A stretch of 64,000 nt of DNA from Neckera pumila (Eukaryota; Streptophyta; Bryopsida; Hypnales; Neckeraceae): the NCBI GenBank assembly GCA_963969595.1, contig OZ018415.1, positions 10,974,001 to 11,038,000 on the forward strand, read 5' to 3'. Below, piece by piece: positions 48,367 to 60,479 of this stretch. The position numbers and the translations under genes are program-made. The notes beneath the pieces are model-generated. The model ran no database searches. It saw only the letters and a list, made by a program, of their open reading frames with translations, and was not told the DNA's origin. The number at the start of each line of letters is the position of its first letter. The stretch's first letter is position 1.

Positions 48367-49676
48367 TATCAAGCCAGAGTATTTACAAATGCAAAGAAGA
48401 GATTGCCTTGCACAGCGCTCAAACTGAGAGTTTTTTCCAAGAGGAAACGAGGTTAAGTAGCGGAGGATTGAACCCTAAGGTAGCTACCGAAGTTACTTTC
48501 ATCACCAACGCAGATGTCTAGGACTTGTTTGGAAAGTGCAGTAAGCTGTGCACAACCAATACTTTCTTAAATCTGGATGCAAGGAAGGACCTGATGAAGC
48601 TTTACTCAAAGATTTATGGATCTTGGTTGGTCATGAACAATGAATTTGCCGGCTGGCTGGTGAAAGGGTACATTGCTACTTTGAAGAAGAAGAAGGTTGA
48701 TTGGGCTTTGGCGGCTTCAACATTTGCTGCGGAGAAAGCAGATCAAGCGCATCGGGTCTTATTTAGGCTCTTGAATCTTGAGTCCAGTGACAATGCAATT
48801 GCTTCAGGCTTGAAGCACAGTACTTGCACATCCTAGTGCGGTGGAATTAGTGGCCGCAATATGGGAGTGATCGTCAAAGGAGAGGGAGCTAAGTTTAGGC
48901 TAGGGAGACTCCATCAAGGTTAGGGTTAAAAAATAGTTGTCCTTATGGGATATCCAATGCTGATTTAGATGTAGTGTGGGGTGGTTGTGCAATTGAGAGT
49001 GAGCTTCTTTTTATTGCCTCCAATAAGGTCAAATACATTGAGGCTGATTACAAGAAGATTTCAAATAAGCTTATTGGAATCCAGTTCACAATGGATGATT
49101 GTCGCATTACAGCAAAGGAAGATGAAGAAAAGGTCATTCAAGTCCAATCAGACTTAGAGAGAGCTGCAAAGGCGATTTTGAAGATGGAGTTGCAGGTAGG
49201 TTTGGGCACATTTCCTTGTCCTCTGTTCATGTGGATTTATTAGGGTTTAGGGTTTTAGTTGCTTGTTATTCGGTTGGCGCTCATGAATGCACTGCTCTCT
49301 TTGTGTGCAGGTTAGTGGCATTTCCGTAGGCTCAGCTGAGCACAATGACTGCGCACAAAAGTTAGAGATCCTACGGGGTGACAGAGATTCTGCGGAGAGA
49401 AGGCTATACGTTTGTCAATCTGTAGCAGAGTCTAGCCAAGACAGGGCAATGAAGGGGGCGGACAAATTTCAAAATATTGAAGAGGAGCAGATGAGAGCAG
49501 AATTAGATCTCAGAATTTTGAGGAGGGAGATTGTCGAAATGAAAAGGCATGCTACCGCGATGGAAGATCAACATTTGGAGATGGAAAAAGGGGGAGAGAT
49601 GAAGTTGTACGCTGAGGCACTAACCGGAGTGAACTACGTGTGTCTTAAATTTTTTGCGAGTGCACTACGACCGTAA
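48367..49676 (+). pseudogene. Decayed coiled-coil protein gene with one retained intron
   Basis: Coding-like sequence starts near 48367 and is open to 48916 except for TAG at 48519 and 48834. Near 48920 the frame shifts by one. It then continues to a clean donor (CAG|GTAGGT at 49195) and acceptor (gtgcag at 49310), and the last exon ends TAA-free at 49676. The first part has mixed globular sequence (YSKIYGSWLVMNNEFAGWL). The later part is strongly helical and rich in Glu, Lys, Arg and Leu, as in a long coiled coil. I do not recognise the family. A gag-like or otherwise repeat-encoded protein is possible given the setting, but a host pseudogene is equally possible. Confidence 0.5.
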
Positions 49677-49679
49677 TTG

Positions 49680-52510
49680 GGCAAGTGTAAATTTCTTATT
49701 TTCAACACATTTGTGGGCCTTTCAAATTCTTTGAAAATGCACACATTGATATTGGGTGCTGGACACTCCATTTCAAATAAAAAATAGTAACTCTTACCTC
49801 CAGAAAAATGGAGGGATGAAAATTTGTCATTCCATGCCAGCTACATTAGTTTTTTCTGTCCATCATCCATAAAATGGACGCAAATTTGCTAAAGCATTAA
49901 ATTAATGTGACTAACGATACTTGAATAGAGTGAGTCTTGGAAAATTTCAAAAAATAAATGGAGAAGTTTTTATTTAAATTTTCCAAAATATAGAATGAAA
50001 TGACAAGATTGTTCATAATAAGGAGTCTTTGAGAAGTACAAAAAATAAATGGGAAATTCTTACTTGAATGTTCACTCTTTTAAAAAAAAATCAATACAAC
50101 CAATAATTCATGATAGGAGGACTTTTTAAAAATTACAAAACATAAATAGAAAAATTCTGACTTAAATTCCATCCAATAGTTTTAAATCAAATTCAAAAAG
50201 TATTCATGATTACAAAGAGTTTTTGCAAATTGCAAAAATTAAAAGGCGAAGTTATCACTAAAATCTCCATCTATTAGATAATTTTTTTGAATTATTGCTA
50301 CCAAAAATACATGAATAGGATCAATCTTTGATAATTGCAATATTTAATATATTGATTTCTTTTCCAAATTACCATCCTTTATTTATTATATTTAAAATCA
50401 ACATGACAAATAACTTATAATTGATTATTGTAGAAAAATGGTTCTTCATACTTTGAGGAGTATTTTGTCTCCTTCAAGGGGCACGTATAGGTGTGGACAC
50501 TTCAAGAGGGCAAATGAGGATAATTTAGAAACGATAATGCCCTTTAAAAGATTTTTTTTTTTCCAAAAGGTGAGTACTTACAATAGCATGGCTATATATA
50601 GGAAAAAAAATGCAATATCTTTGGAAGGCCATTTTTTCCATTAAGGGGCGCTTGCAAATGGGGTGAATGAGGGTGGTGGGACGACTGTACATAAGAAAAA
50701 AAGTCAAGATCAACAAATATATACTACACTAGAAAGGACCTGCCTAAAAGTGAAAAATTGCTTGAAATTAGGCCCTAGGGCGTTAAGGTTAAATTAATAT
50801 TTTGCATCAATGTGTTGACCTGGCTTTATTGCAATGGTTCAAAAAAATTTCAAAATCTTTCAAAATTTTATGAATGTATTATATAGAGTCCAAAATTCAA
50901 AAAAATTCCAAAAAAATTCCAAAAATTCTAAGAGGATTCAAAAAGATTTTAAATTCCCTCAAATTTTGTTGATTTAATTGTACTATTCAATCAAATCAAC
51001 AAAAAATAGGTGCCATTTTGTTGACTTTCACCAAAGTTCAAAAATTAGTGGAAATGGTCATGATTCTAGTGCCCCAAACAACAAAAATCAGTTGATTTTC
51101 TATTCATTTGGTCATGGTTTTCTCGTAGTGTCATTTTATTCCTGTTGTCTTAAAATAATATAGATTCAAGGCTTGTTGACATTTAACACAATATTGTACA
51201 TTTTTTTTATGATTTGCAACATCCTAAAGAATGCTCTCTATTGTCTTTGGTCAATTTTTTAATCAATAGGCCTCATTTAAAAATGAATAAGGAAGCAAGA
51301 AGGAAAAATTCATGGTTTATTGGGCCATTATAATTTTCAGCCCAAGTACCGGCCTTTTCGGCACTTCTTTCATTGTGACACATCAAAATTTCCTTGAAAA
51401 CTATATATATTTCACTTCACGGATTTTTCATTTGCAACTGCTCTCACTAAAACAACTGCTATGAATACTAACAAATGCCAAATTTATATCATTGCTTTCC
51501 AAAAATTGGATGAATGAAATTTTTGATTTTTTTATTGCCAACAACTGTCCAACTTTGTTTGTCATCTACTTTTTGGACATTAGAGTGCTTAGGGACTAAA
51601 AAAAGCTACCTGTACTTCTTTGGACCTCATCTACAAAATTCATCTACACATCGCGGGGAATTAAAGTGAACTTCGGTACCACAATAGTTGTAGGATAATT
51701 TTTTAACAGTATGTAATGATGGTAGGTAATGATGCAAGTTGTCTAATATATAAGCTTCAAATGGATTTTTAAATGTACTACAATATGCCTAGTGCAATTG
51801 AATGATTGGGTTCAATGGAACCTATACATTTGAATTGTGCATGCGTTAGGAACATGAATTCCTTCCTAAGCAATAATATTGATAGAAGTTCTAAATTTTT
51901 GTGTAGAAACTGAACCTTTGTATATTATTGGCTAAAATTGTTGAAAGAATTCAAGATGACATTATCCTAAAGATAAAAGAAATGTATTGCCAAACTTATT
52001 TTGGATATTATTTTGGATATTAAATGCATGGTCTTGATGGTAAACATAGGCATTCATGAAGATAGCATTCTACATAGTCCAAAAGACATTTTATATCCGG
52101 GCATTGCCAAACTTCATTTATTTCTATTTCAAAATACACATTTCAAAATTTTGATATTTTCTACATGTCATAATATATGTCTAATGTATAATCACATTTT
52201 TTCATAATGAGAAAATATCAAATTGAAATCTTCATAATTTTATAAAATTCATATTAATTAAAAAGATATTTTAAATAATACTGCCTCCATTCCAAAATTA
52301 TCTTCTTGTTGCACTTTGTGACACTGCAAATTGGTGGCATTTTATTTTTGATTGCTATTTGGGACCAACAAATTAAACAATTCAAAAATAATAATTTCCA
52401 TCCATCTATGCAATTGTCAATTTAAAGACAGATGAAATTACTAAAGGGTCCAATCAACTCTGTTCATTCTTATTTTTGTATCTTTTTGAATATTGCATTA
52501 CAAAAAATTA
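49680..52510. other. AT-rich spacer without a gene
   Basis: Dominated by short diverged repeats built on aaaaataaatgg and fttccaaaat-like text between 49.9 and 50.4 kb. No coding frame, RNA gene or element end recognised. Confidence 0.55.
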
Positions 52511-52735
52511 GCCCTCAAAGGGGCCACAACTTGCAGAGCAATTATGGAAAAAAATAAAAATAAAAAGTAAAATTTTGAAATCCGACATGGCATGCATGGT
52601 GCCACCTCAGTGTTGTTGGTGCCACATTAGTACCACACCAAATGGAAAAAATTCCAATTTTTTTTTTCAATTTTTTTCTCTATAATTGCACCCCGGGGGT
52701 GCCAAAAATAAAAAATTGGCGGCCCTTTTGAGGGC
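52511..52735. mobile_element. MITE-like element, 225 bp
   Basis: The left end reads gccctcaaaggggcc and the right end, inverted, reads gccctcaaaagggcc. Similarity extends inward to gcaattat(a/g)g. The middle carries a repeated gtgccac motif and a ccccgggg palindrome. No coding frame. Confidence 0.6.
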
Positions 52736-53279
52736 GGAAATCTTTCCTAATGCTTAATTGAAGGAGATGAAGCAAAGGGCACAAGGTCACACAAGGTCTT
52801 GGACATATATTAAATATATTATATACAAAATGACGACCTTACACTCAACAATTAATTGAGTAATGATGCTCCTTGAAAATGTCCAAAAAAATTCATTTTT
52901 TATGGGCCCCGTTAAGAGATGCTCATGCTCCCCTAATAGGGAATGTTGCGCTACTAGGGAATGCTGAGAATGGGGAACCACGGGCACAATCTTGTGGCGT
53001 TTCTCTCCTGTGCTTGGAAGATCCCTAAGGTTAGGTTTTCAGAGTATTTGCAATGCATGCATGTTTGGAGCGATTTGCACATTTGCCTGAAATGATTGTT
53101 GACCGGGGTACTTTGGAACTCTGATTGAAACTGCCTTGTGTCGTTTTTCTGGTGTTGAATTGGTTTCTCTCCTGTGGGTGGTGATTTTTGTCTAGCAAAA
53201 TTTCTAGGATTTCAGGTTTATGGCGCGTGTGCGGTGGACGGTCGTGAGGAGGAGCAATTTGAAGATGATTTTCTTAAGA

Positions 53280-54520
53280 CTATCTTCAAACAAGCTTATT
53301 TAAAACCTTGATTATTTGTTCTTGATATTCTAGCGCTTGCAACTAGTTTTTTGTTTGGTCAAATGGTTTTGTGCAAAAAAATTCCAGACGTAGAATGTCT
53401 TTTCTGTTGCAAAGACGTAGATATTTGTGAGATCACAAAGAATTTTGCTTTGGATGTGAGGAAGATGTTTGGAGATGTTTGCAGTATTTTGAATCGCTCA
53501 AGAAGGCTGCCTTCAGATTGAACGGCTCTTTTGAGGCCCTATTTGTGCCCTTATTCAAGAGATTGGCCTATTTCCTCTTATTCAACTGTTTAGCATCTTG
53601 CGTGGGTTAATTTTTGGTTGACAATTGGATTGGAGTGGACTTTATTTCCTCTAAGAGAGAATCAGGTATTTTTGAGAGCATAATTGTATGTAACCCTGAA
53701 GAGGAGGGAGGAGGGAGTAATTTAATTCATTTAAGACGTACGACTTCAAATTAATAGGCTCTTTGAACCTTCCAATTTCTTTGTTTCAAGATTTTTGACT
53801 GCCTCTTATTTAGCTGTTAGCCTCTTGCGACCATGTGTTGTTTGGGCGTATGATTTGGATTGGCCTACCTTTGGGAGAGGGTCATAGACTAGCGAGATCG
53901 TGAAAAATGCTGCTTCTATTTGTGGAGAGTATGTTTGGAGTATTTTAATTTGTTCAAGATGGTCAACTTCAAATTGACATGCTCATTTGAAACCCTAGAC
54001 AAACCTTGATTCAAGATGTTTTTTGTAGTCTGCCGTTAGCAACTTGTGTGACTTGTCCAATCATTTGATTGTCTTGGTCGCCTTCGTCAGGGGTGATCTT
54101 TCAGATTTTGGAAGAATTGAAATAACATGCTCTGAAATTGGAGGGTGACTGGAGGTTTTAAGTTGTTCAAGTTATTTTACATTTTGGGGCACTTACATGC
54201 TCCAAGATTTTAGTTCATCCCCATTAATTTGTTTTTTTAGCATGCAAATTTAGTTGAAGATATGCTTTAGCTGGTTGAAGTGCATTGTGTCTCTGGCAGG
54301 GGGCAGGGTTTCAGACCTAAATGGAGAGTATTGCTTGTGCTTACTCCTAAAGTGAGGAGGATGCATGGTGTAACTTTAGTTTTTTAGAAACAGTCAACAA
54401 ATTGACATGCTTCTTTTGAAACCCTACCTTTTCCATGTTTGAAGATGATTGCTTGCATTATCTATTATGCTTCAAGGTTTCTATTTTTGTATAATTTGAA
54501 ATGTTTTGGCATTGTTTTTT
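53280..54520 (+). repeat. Diverged tandem array, period about 225-230 bp
   Basis: A motif of the form (a/c)cttca(a/g)attgacatgctc, followed by a ttgaaaccct block and a ttagc-cttg(c/t)g block, recurs near 53509, 53740, 53965 and 54396. Spacings are 231, 225 and about 2x215 bp. Preceding blocks (tgtttggag-tattt) recur in register. Units are strongly diverged. No intact coding frame was found. Confidence 0.5.
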
Positions 54521-55599
54521 CCATGTTTGACAGAGGCATATATTTGTATCATTATGCAAATTATTGCGTGTGTTCAAAGCCTAAAATGGAGTCATCAAAT
54601 TTGTTGACGATGGGCGGCACCCAATTTATAGAACTCTTCGAATCTTGTATACAGCGTGTTTGAATTTTCTCGTCTGTGTCAACCATTTGTTTTCTTTCAT
54701 TTAGCGCGGAGTGGGATGTGTGGTTGGAGATATACTTTAGTTGATTTCCTTCAGCAGTAGATTGCCTGGCTGGCAGAGGCATATACAAGCTGAAATATGG
54801 AGAATGTTGCTTGTTGCTGGATAATCTGCGGAGGATAAAAGAAAACAATAGTTTGAAAGCAAAAAAGTAGATGTTGCAGCTTTGCCAAAATTTCTTCTCA
54901 ATGCAAGTTTAGGATTAATCTATGTCTAGAATGGTGAGATTTCAACAGTGTTAACTCCACTAATACCATTTTTCAATTATGCAATCTCTTCTAGATTAAA
55001 AAGCTTTCCACTTCAGCAACAATGTGCAGGTCTTTTGAATACCACAAATTGTCTCGTGTCCATTGTTCTTTAAGGCCCAAATTTGGACTTGTTGATAAAA
55101 GTTCACCATCTGATGGACTGAGTCTGTATTCCATTAAGGAAATGGTTTGCTATCGCTGTAGAGGAGTTTTCTGAAATAAGGTATATTGACATAATTGTGC
55201 TGGTTGCATTCAATAGATACCACAATACGTTAGGATTTAGGGTTTCATTTTTATCCAAATTTGATCGTTGATGTCATTTGGTGAGAACATAGAGAAACCT
55301 AGTTTATAGAGAGCCTTTACTAAAAATAATTGATTTTGTGTGGCATAAAGACAAGTTGATTTAATGTCTTGAATCAAGTCAATTTTTGTTTTTTGAATCT
55401 ATATCTGAATGTGGAGGATGACAAGCAGAAAATCATCAATTCCATAACCATTTGCATTGGAAATGAAGATGCATAAGAATTTGTTGCTAGATTCTCTCTA
55501 ATCTAGTCTATTATGATGATGGTTTGTAGAATCAGATTGCAAATTATTTAAGAATCTGTTACAAAAAGTTTTGGTGGAACTAGAATTTTTGCACTTAAT

Positions 55600-55850
55600 C
55601 CCTAAATGCGCAAGGCTTGTTTTCAGTTTCTTGAAATTTGCTCTAAGTTGAACAAAATGACAACATTTTGATAAGTTGTATCAATTAAAAAAAAATGTAA
55701 TCGTACTTATTCAAACTAGACATGTTAGAGATCTCATAGGAAAAGAAAACACAACAATATCACTTGTGGAGTGAAAGATTATAATGTTTGACCATGAGGG
55801 TGCTAAAACTTGCAAAAGTAATGCGAAGTCATTGAATCCTCTTTTCAAAA
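55600..55850 (+). repeat. Dispersed repeat, copy 2 (copy 1 at 25.1 kb)
   Basis: Direct-orientation match to 25085-25330; see the blocks named there. One copy lies inside the giant element and one outside, so the family is older than or independent of the giant element. Confidence 0.6.
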
Positions 55851-55859
55851 GCTAAATCA

Positions 55860-58800
55860 AAAAAATTGGTAACCAAAAAAATAAGAGGTTAAAGAGCCTA
55901 ATATATAATCCTTATCAATTTACGGCTTCTTAAAATCTACTCTATAATTTGTATAAATGAATTTCAAATGTGAAACTCTCCAAGATCTAGTATATATTTT
56001 CTTAGCATGTTCATATGTTAATAGGCTACAGTGCCCTATTTTCCTTCCTATTTTCAGAAGCTTTGCAACTTTTGAAATCATAACACCAAAAGATCTCCTG
56101 ATGAATTGTAATTTCACAAAGTCCAAATTTATTCCTAAAGTCAAGAAATAATTAAATATGGCATTTTTTGCGTTACTTTTCAAATTTGTCATCAAGGATA
56201 AGTTTAAAGCAGAACCTTGCAGTTGTACCACACTCGTGAATTCATAGATAGTGAGCTTTGACTTAAAGGGGAGCCTTGGATGATTGTATATGGGACAAGA
56301 TTGAAGGCCCATTATGTGTCTAAATAGGGTCCTTTTACAGAATTTTAAATTTTTAATACATATTATTTTAGCAAAACAATGCAATAAATGAGATTGGGAC
56401 TAATACATACTTAACTACTATCTCATATTAATACATCGTGGATGATTAAACACTAAAGCTTTGAGTCCTAAACAAGCCCAGTGTAAAAAAAATGATAAAG
56501 CTTCACTAACATATTCATTTTAGAAGTTGCGAAGGTTCAATAATGGAACCACAGCCAAGACATTTTTAATATATGTAGGTAACCGTGTGTCATGCTCATG
56601 TGGTTGGTAAATCTTAAATTACGGAACGTCACAATGGTGGAATATAGTTCCACTATTAGAAAAAACAAGGCTTAGTTCAACAAAAATTCAACAAGATTTC
56701 AACAAAATTTCATCTATTGATTTGGTCGCGTTGTTCCAAGACAACAGGGAAGAGGTATCCCTTGTCTTGGTTGTGTTGATTTGGTCAAAAAATGATTGAC
56801 TCGATGCTGACAATGCATACCAACTAATGTGGCCAATTCTTTCTACTATAGGTTATCATCTATTCCTGCAATCAATTTTTGCTAACTTTATGTGATGAAA
56901 TTTATAATTTTGTAGGTATTGGAATATTATTTCATTTACTACAATAATTGTTTGGTCATAGAAGTAGTATAGTCAATCTTGGTTTCCTTGAAATTGTCTT
57001 TGCCTGCTATAAACTACATGCAAATTTTAAATAAATACTTAATCTTCTCAAGAATACATAAAACACACATAAAAAAGAGATAGCACAAAGACTTTTAGAC
57101 TTAGAGCTTTAGAATTCCCAAGACATTGAAATAACTTTTGAGAAAGTAAGAACTTTTCAAAATGAAACTTCCATTTTTAAATATGGCACTTACAACTCAG
57201 CACCCATAGCCCAAGCTCAGAATTACAACAAGAAATGAAAAGGAGTGAGCTTCAGGAGAAAAGTTGTCGTCTATATTAGATTTTACTCTTCAATGCACAT
57301 GTCAGTAACCAGTTATTATCACATCCTCATATGTACAAGAGCACCACTAATAGTCTAATACAAATGGTTTTTCTTGGATACTTGTGCTTTCACTTGAGTG
57401 GACATTGTCATGCTGCAGAGATAACGGTACCACAATCATCATTGGCATACAACCACAAATAAAGATAAGGTAATCAAAATTTGGATTTCTAGCGGACCAA
57501 TCTCCAACCAAGAAATCCAAGACACTCACAGAAAGGAAATACAAAAGATCAATAAAACTATTCCATGGAAGTTAAAGATCAAAGAACAAAATCATTCATT
57601 CTTGGAGTGATATGATTCCAAAAATGGGACTAAGGAAAATTTCGTAAGCAAAGATCCTTTGTGATGCACACGAGCTGGCAATTTTCTCTCTTCCTGGTTG
57701 GAAGTGCTCAAACTCAACCCTAATCTCCTTTTGGAGTGGAAGGTTTAACTTTGGATATAACTCAAAACACGAGGTTTTACCTTCCAGTCCATAAAGGTCA
57801 ATGCTACTGTTCATCACTCAAAATTTGAAATATAATAGTTTCTATAAATAAAGTTATCTAATTATGAGGTTTCATCCCATAAAGCTAGTCTTTAATAGTT
57901 GATTTTAATTTCATAGAAGGATTGTTGTGATATGTGGTGTTGTAATCGCAAGTTTGAGCTTGCATTATATGTCTTGATATCCCATGGAGTGGTGCTTGAG
58001 ATGCCCCAGCTGCTTAGCATTGATTCAAAGAGACCTTTGCACTAGAGCATTCAATTTGGTCTACACACCAAGATCAAAAACTTGAAGGGCTTGATGACAA
58101 AGTTCTTACTAGTAATTAAGCTTAAAATTAGTTTTAATATTTAGGATTTTTGTGCTGAAGATTTTAGCTTGTGTTGTTCGTTTAGTTTTTTTCACATGTA
58201 CTTCAATAGTTTCACGTTAGTTTGCATTAGGTTATTAGAGCAAATAGATTTGTAGTGGTTGGGATTTGAGCTCATATCAACGCTAGATGAAATGGTGAGT
58301 CTTGTAGCGGTGTAAGGTGTACCAAGAATGGCTGAGGTGACAAAAGTGTGCACAATATTTTATTTGAACTTGCTAATTCAATAGTTACAAATTCCTTTGT
58401 TGGATTTTCTTCTTCTACAACTTTCTTGAATTTGGACTTCATGAATTCTTTTGTGCCAATCAAAGCCCATAAGCATTATTTGCATATATCACATTTTGGA
58501 GTCTTTGCAGGGGAATCCTCTCAAGGAAGTAGATCCTTCACAACCTTTTATCAAAATCCACAGAAATGGAGAAGCTTGGATAATTAGGGATATGTGCTCT
58601 AGTCCTATTCAATTACACTTCTTTAGTGTTGAGGGTAGCTTTTGTGGAAGCTTCTTTTGTGGAAGGTTATAAAGAAGTCTAGAATGCCCCTTAAAGTGGT
58701 GACTAGATTGGTAATACGCCTTGCTCATCGTCACTCAAGACGACCTTGTCTTCCCAAGGGTGCAAATTTCAAACCATAGGTTAATGTTATATTCTAGAGA

Positions 58801-59400
58801 CCCCTTTCAATTCTATAATTTCCCCTAGTTGTGATGAGTACATGTGTCATTATCCTTTTTGTTTGGCTATTTTTTCAAGCGTTGCAAAGAGCATTACATG
58901 CGTTGGTCAAAATGGTCAATTAAGGTTGGATAAAAGAAAACCCATTCGAAACTTGGTAAGGAAAATGAGGACCAATTTGGACTTCTTGGTTGTTAAGGGC
59001 TAAAAAAAATGTTAGTGAAGATCTGTAGTTCTCTACTGTTTCCAGTGATGAAAAATTTGGTTTCATTTAGATTATTTTTCTTACAATAGGATTAGTCAAA
59101 ATAGACGATCCAAAATCATGGATCGACATTATCTTTAAGGGGTTGATTATTCCAAATTTTAGATGAATTATTCCAAACTTTTTTAACCAAACATAGTAGC
59201 CAAAGGAGACACTTGATAATAAGACTATAATACTTGACAACAATTTTTCATCACTTATTTCTGTCATACTTGCTCCAAAGTTGGTAATTTTAACTTAAAG
59301 GCTTCTTGCACTTGAAAAAAGCTTGCCATCGGTCTATTAGAACAAGTGGTCTCTATCCTAAAGCAAGGCAGCACCCCAAGTGTCTTGGAGAGTTGACAAA
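55860..59400. other. AT-rich region without a recognisable gene
   Basis: Several frames of 60-154 codons exist, the longest at 55920-56384 (-). They lack motifs and look compositional. A Leu/Ile-rich frame at 58348-58587 (+) was also inspected and not recognised. Confidence 0.45.
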
Positions 59401-60110
59401 CTCAATTCAGCCTCCAAACAATCCCTTGAAAGCCAATTAGGCTGAAATGGCACCAATCAGCCCTTCCAAGGACCTTCCAAGATTCTCCAAAGCCCTAAGA
59501 ACGACCCAACACTTCTCACAAGTGCATCACCTCCTTTCAACACGAATTCAGCCCCTAATGAAGCTCAAAGCCACCACATGGACACCATGGGCTAGTGCTA
59601 CTTCCAATCATCAAGCAAACTCACAATGCCCCTCACATTAGGGTACTCCACCCTACAAGGAGCTCAAGACGTGCAATCAGCCCTAGATGAAAGCTACTAC
59701 TCACAATGAGCACCTCAAGGATAACAATTGGCCTCCAACACCCCTAGTTGGATCACCAAGTCACCAAAGAACCCTAATTGGCTCTCAATTACTCCACAAA
59801 ACTCATAAGGGCACAAATCAGCCCTCACTCACTCACAAGGGCACAAATCAGCCCTCTAAGGTTCACAATATCCACTAATTTGCCTCACTCACTCACAAGG
59901 GCACTAATCAGCCCTCAATGGATGGCAAACACCTCAAGCAACTCAATGATGCTTCCAAGGCTCACAAAGGACTCTCACTAGATTGCAATTGCCACAATCA
60001 CAATCACTAATGCACCCAAGTGCACAATCAGCCCTCAATGGCTCCAAATGTACACTTCTAAGCACAAACTCAAATATGGAGCATGCAACCAGCCCTAATT
60101 AGGTCTGATT
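59400..60110 (+). repeat. Irregular array of 'aatcagccct' units
   Basis: The motif (a)atcagccct, or close variants such as aattggc(c/t)ct and ttcagcccc, occurs about a dozen times at spacings of roughly 30-120 bp. Examples are near 59455, 59675, 59815, 59847, 59905, 60025 and 60090. A cactcactcacaagggcac block is repeated next to three of them. The short frames here reflect this repetition. Confidence 0.65.
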
Positions 60111-60322
60111 ACTACCATAAGCAACCTCTCACCCAAATGTACTCAAAACCTCATAAATCAGCCAACAAAAAAGCCCCATAAGAATTTTTTTTTTTTCTAA
60201 AATGCACTTCAAAGCTTTCTTTTGAAAAATGACTCACACCATATGGTTTGTAGGTGACAAAGTGACAAATGGCTGGTTGCTCCTCCAAGCTCCAAGATCT
60301 CCTCCAAATGATTTGAATTTCT

Positions 60323-60478
60323 CCCTCAAGCGCAATTCCAAGTGCGTGGGCCCATAACCTATTGAGATTACAATGTAGTGAATGGAAGAAAGGCTTTACT
60401 TAGATGGTAGGAAGATACAAACACCCATGAGTGGGCTGATCTTATACTAGAAGCCTTTTATTAGTTATCCGCAAACCA
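60323..60478 (+). repeat. Long direct repeat, left copy (LTR-like)
   Basis: About 156 bp nearly identical to 63633-63788, starting ccctcaagcgcaa and including gtgcgtgggcccataacc. The copies are 3.3 kb apart in the same orientation. They could be parts of long terminal repeats or two copies of a common repeat. No tRNA primer site or polyprotein was seen between them. Confidence 0.7.
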
Positions 60479-60479
60479 C

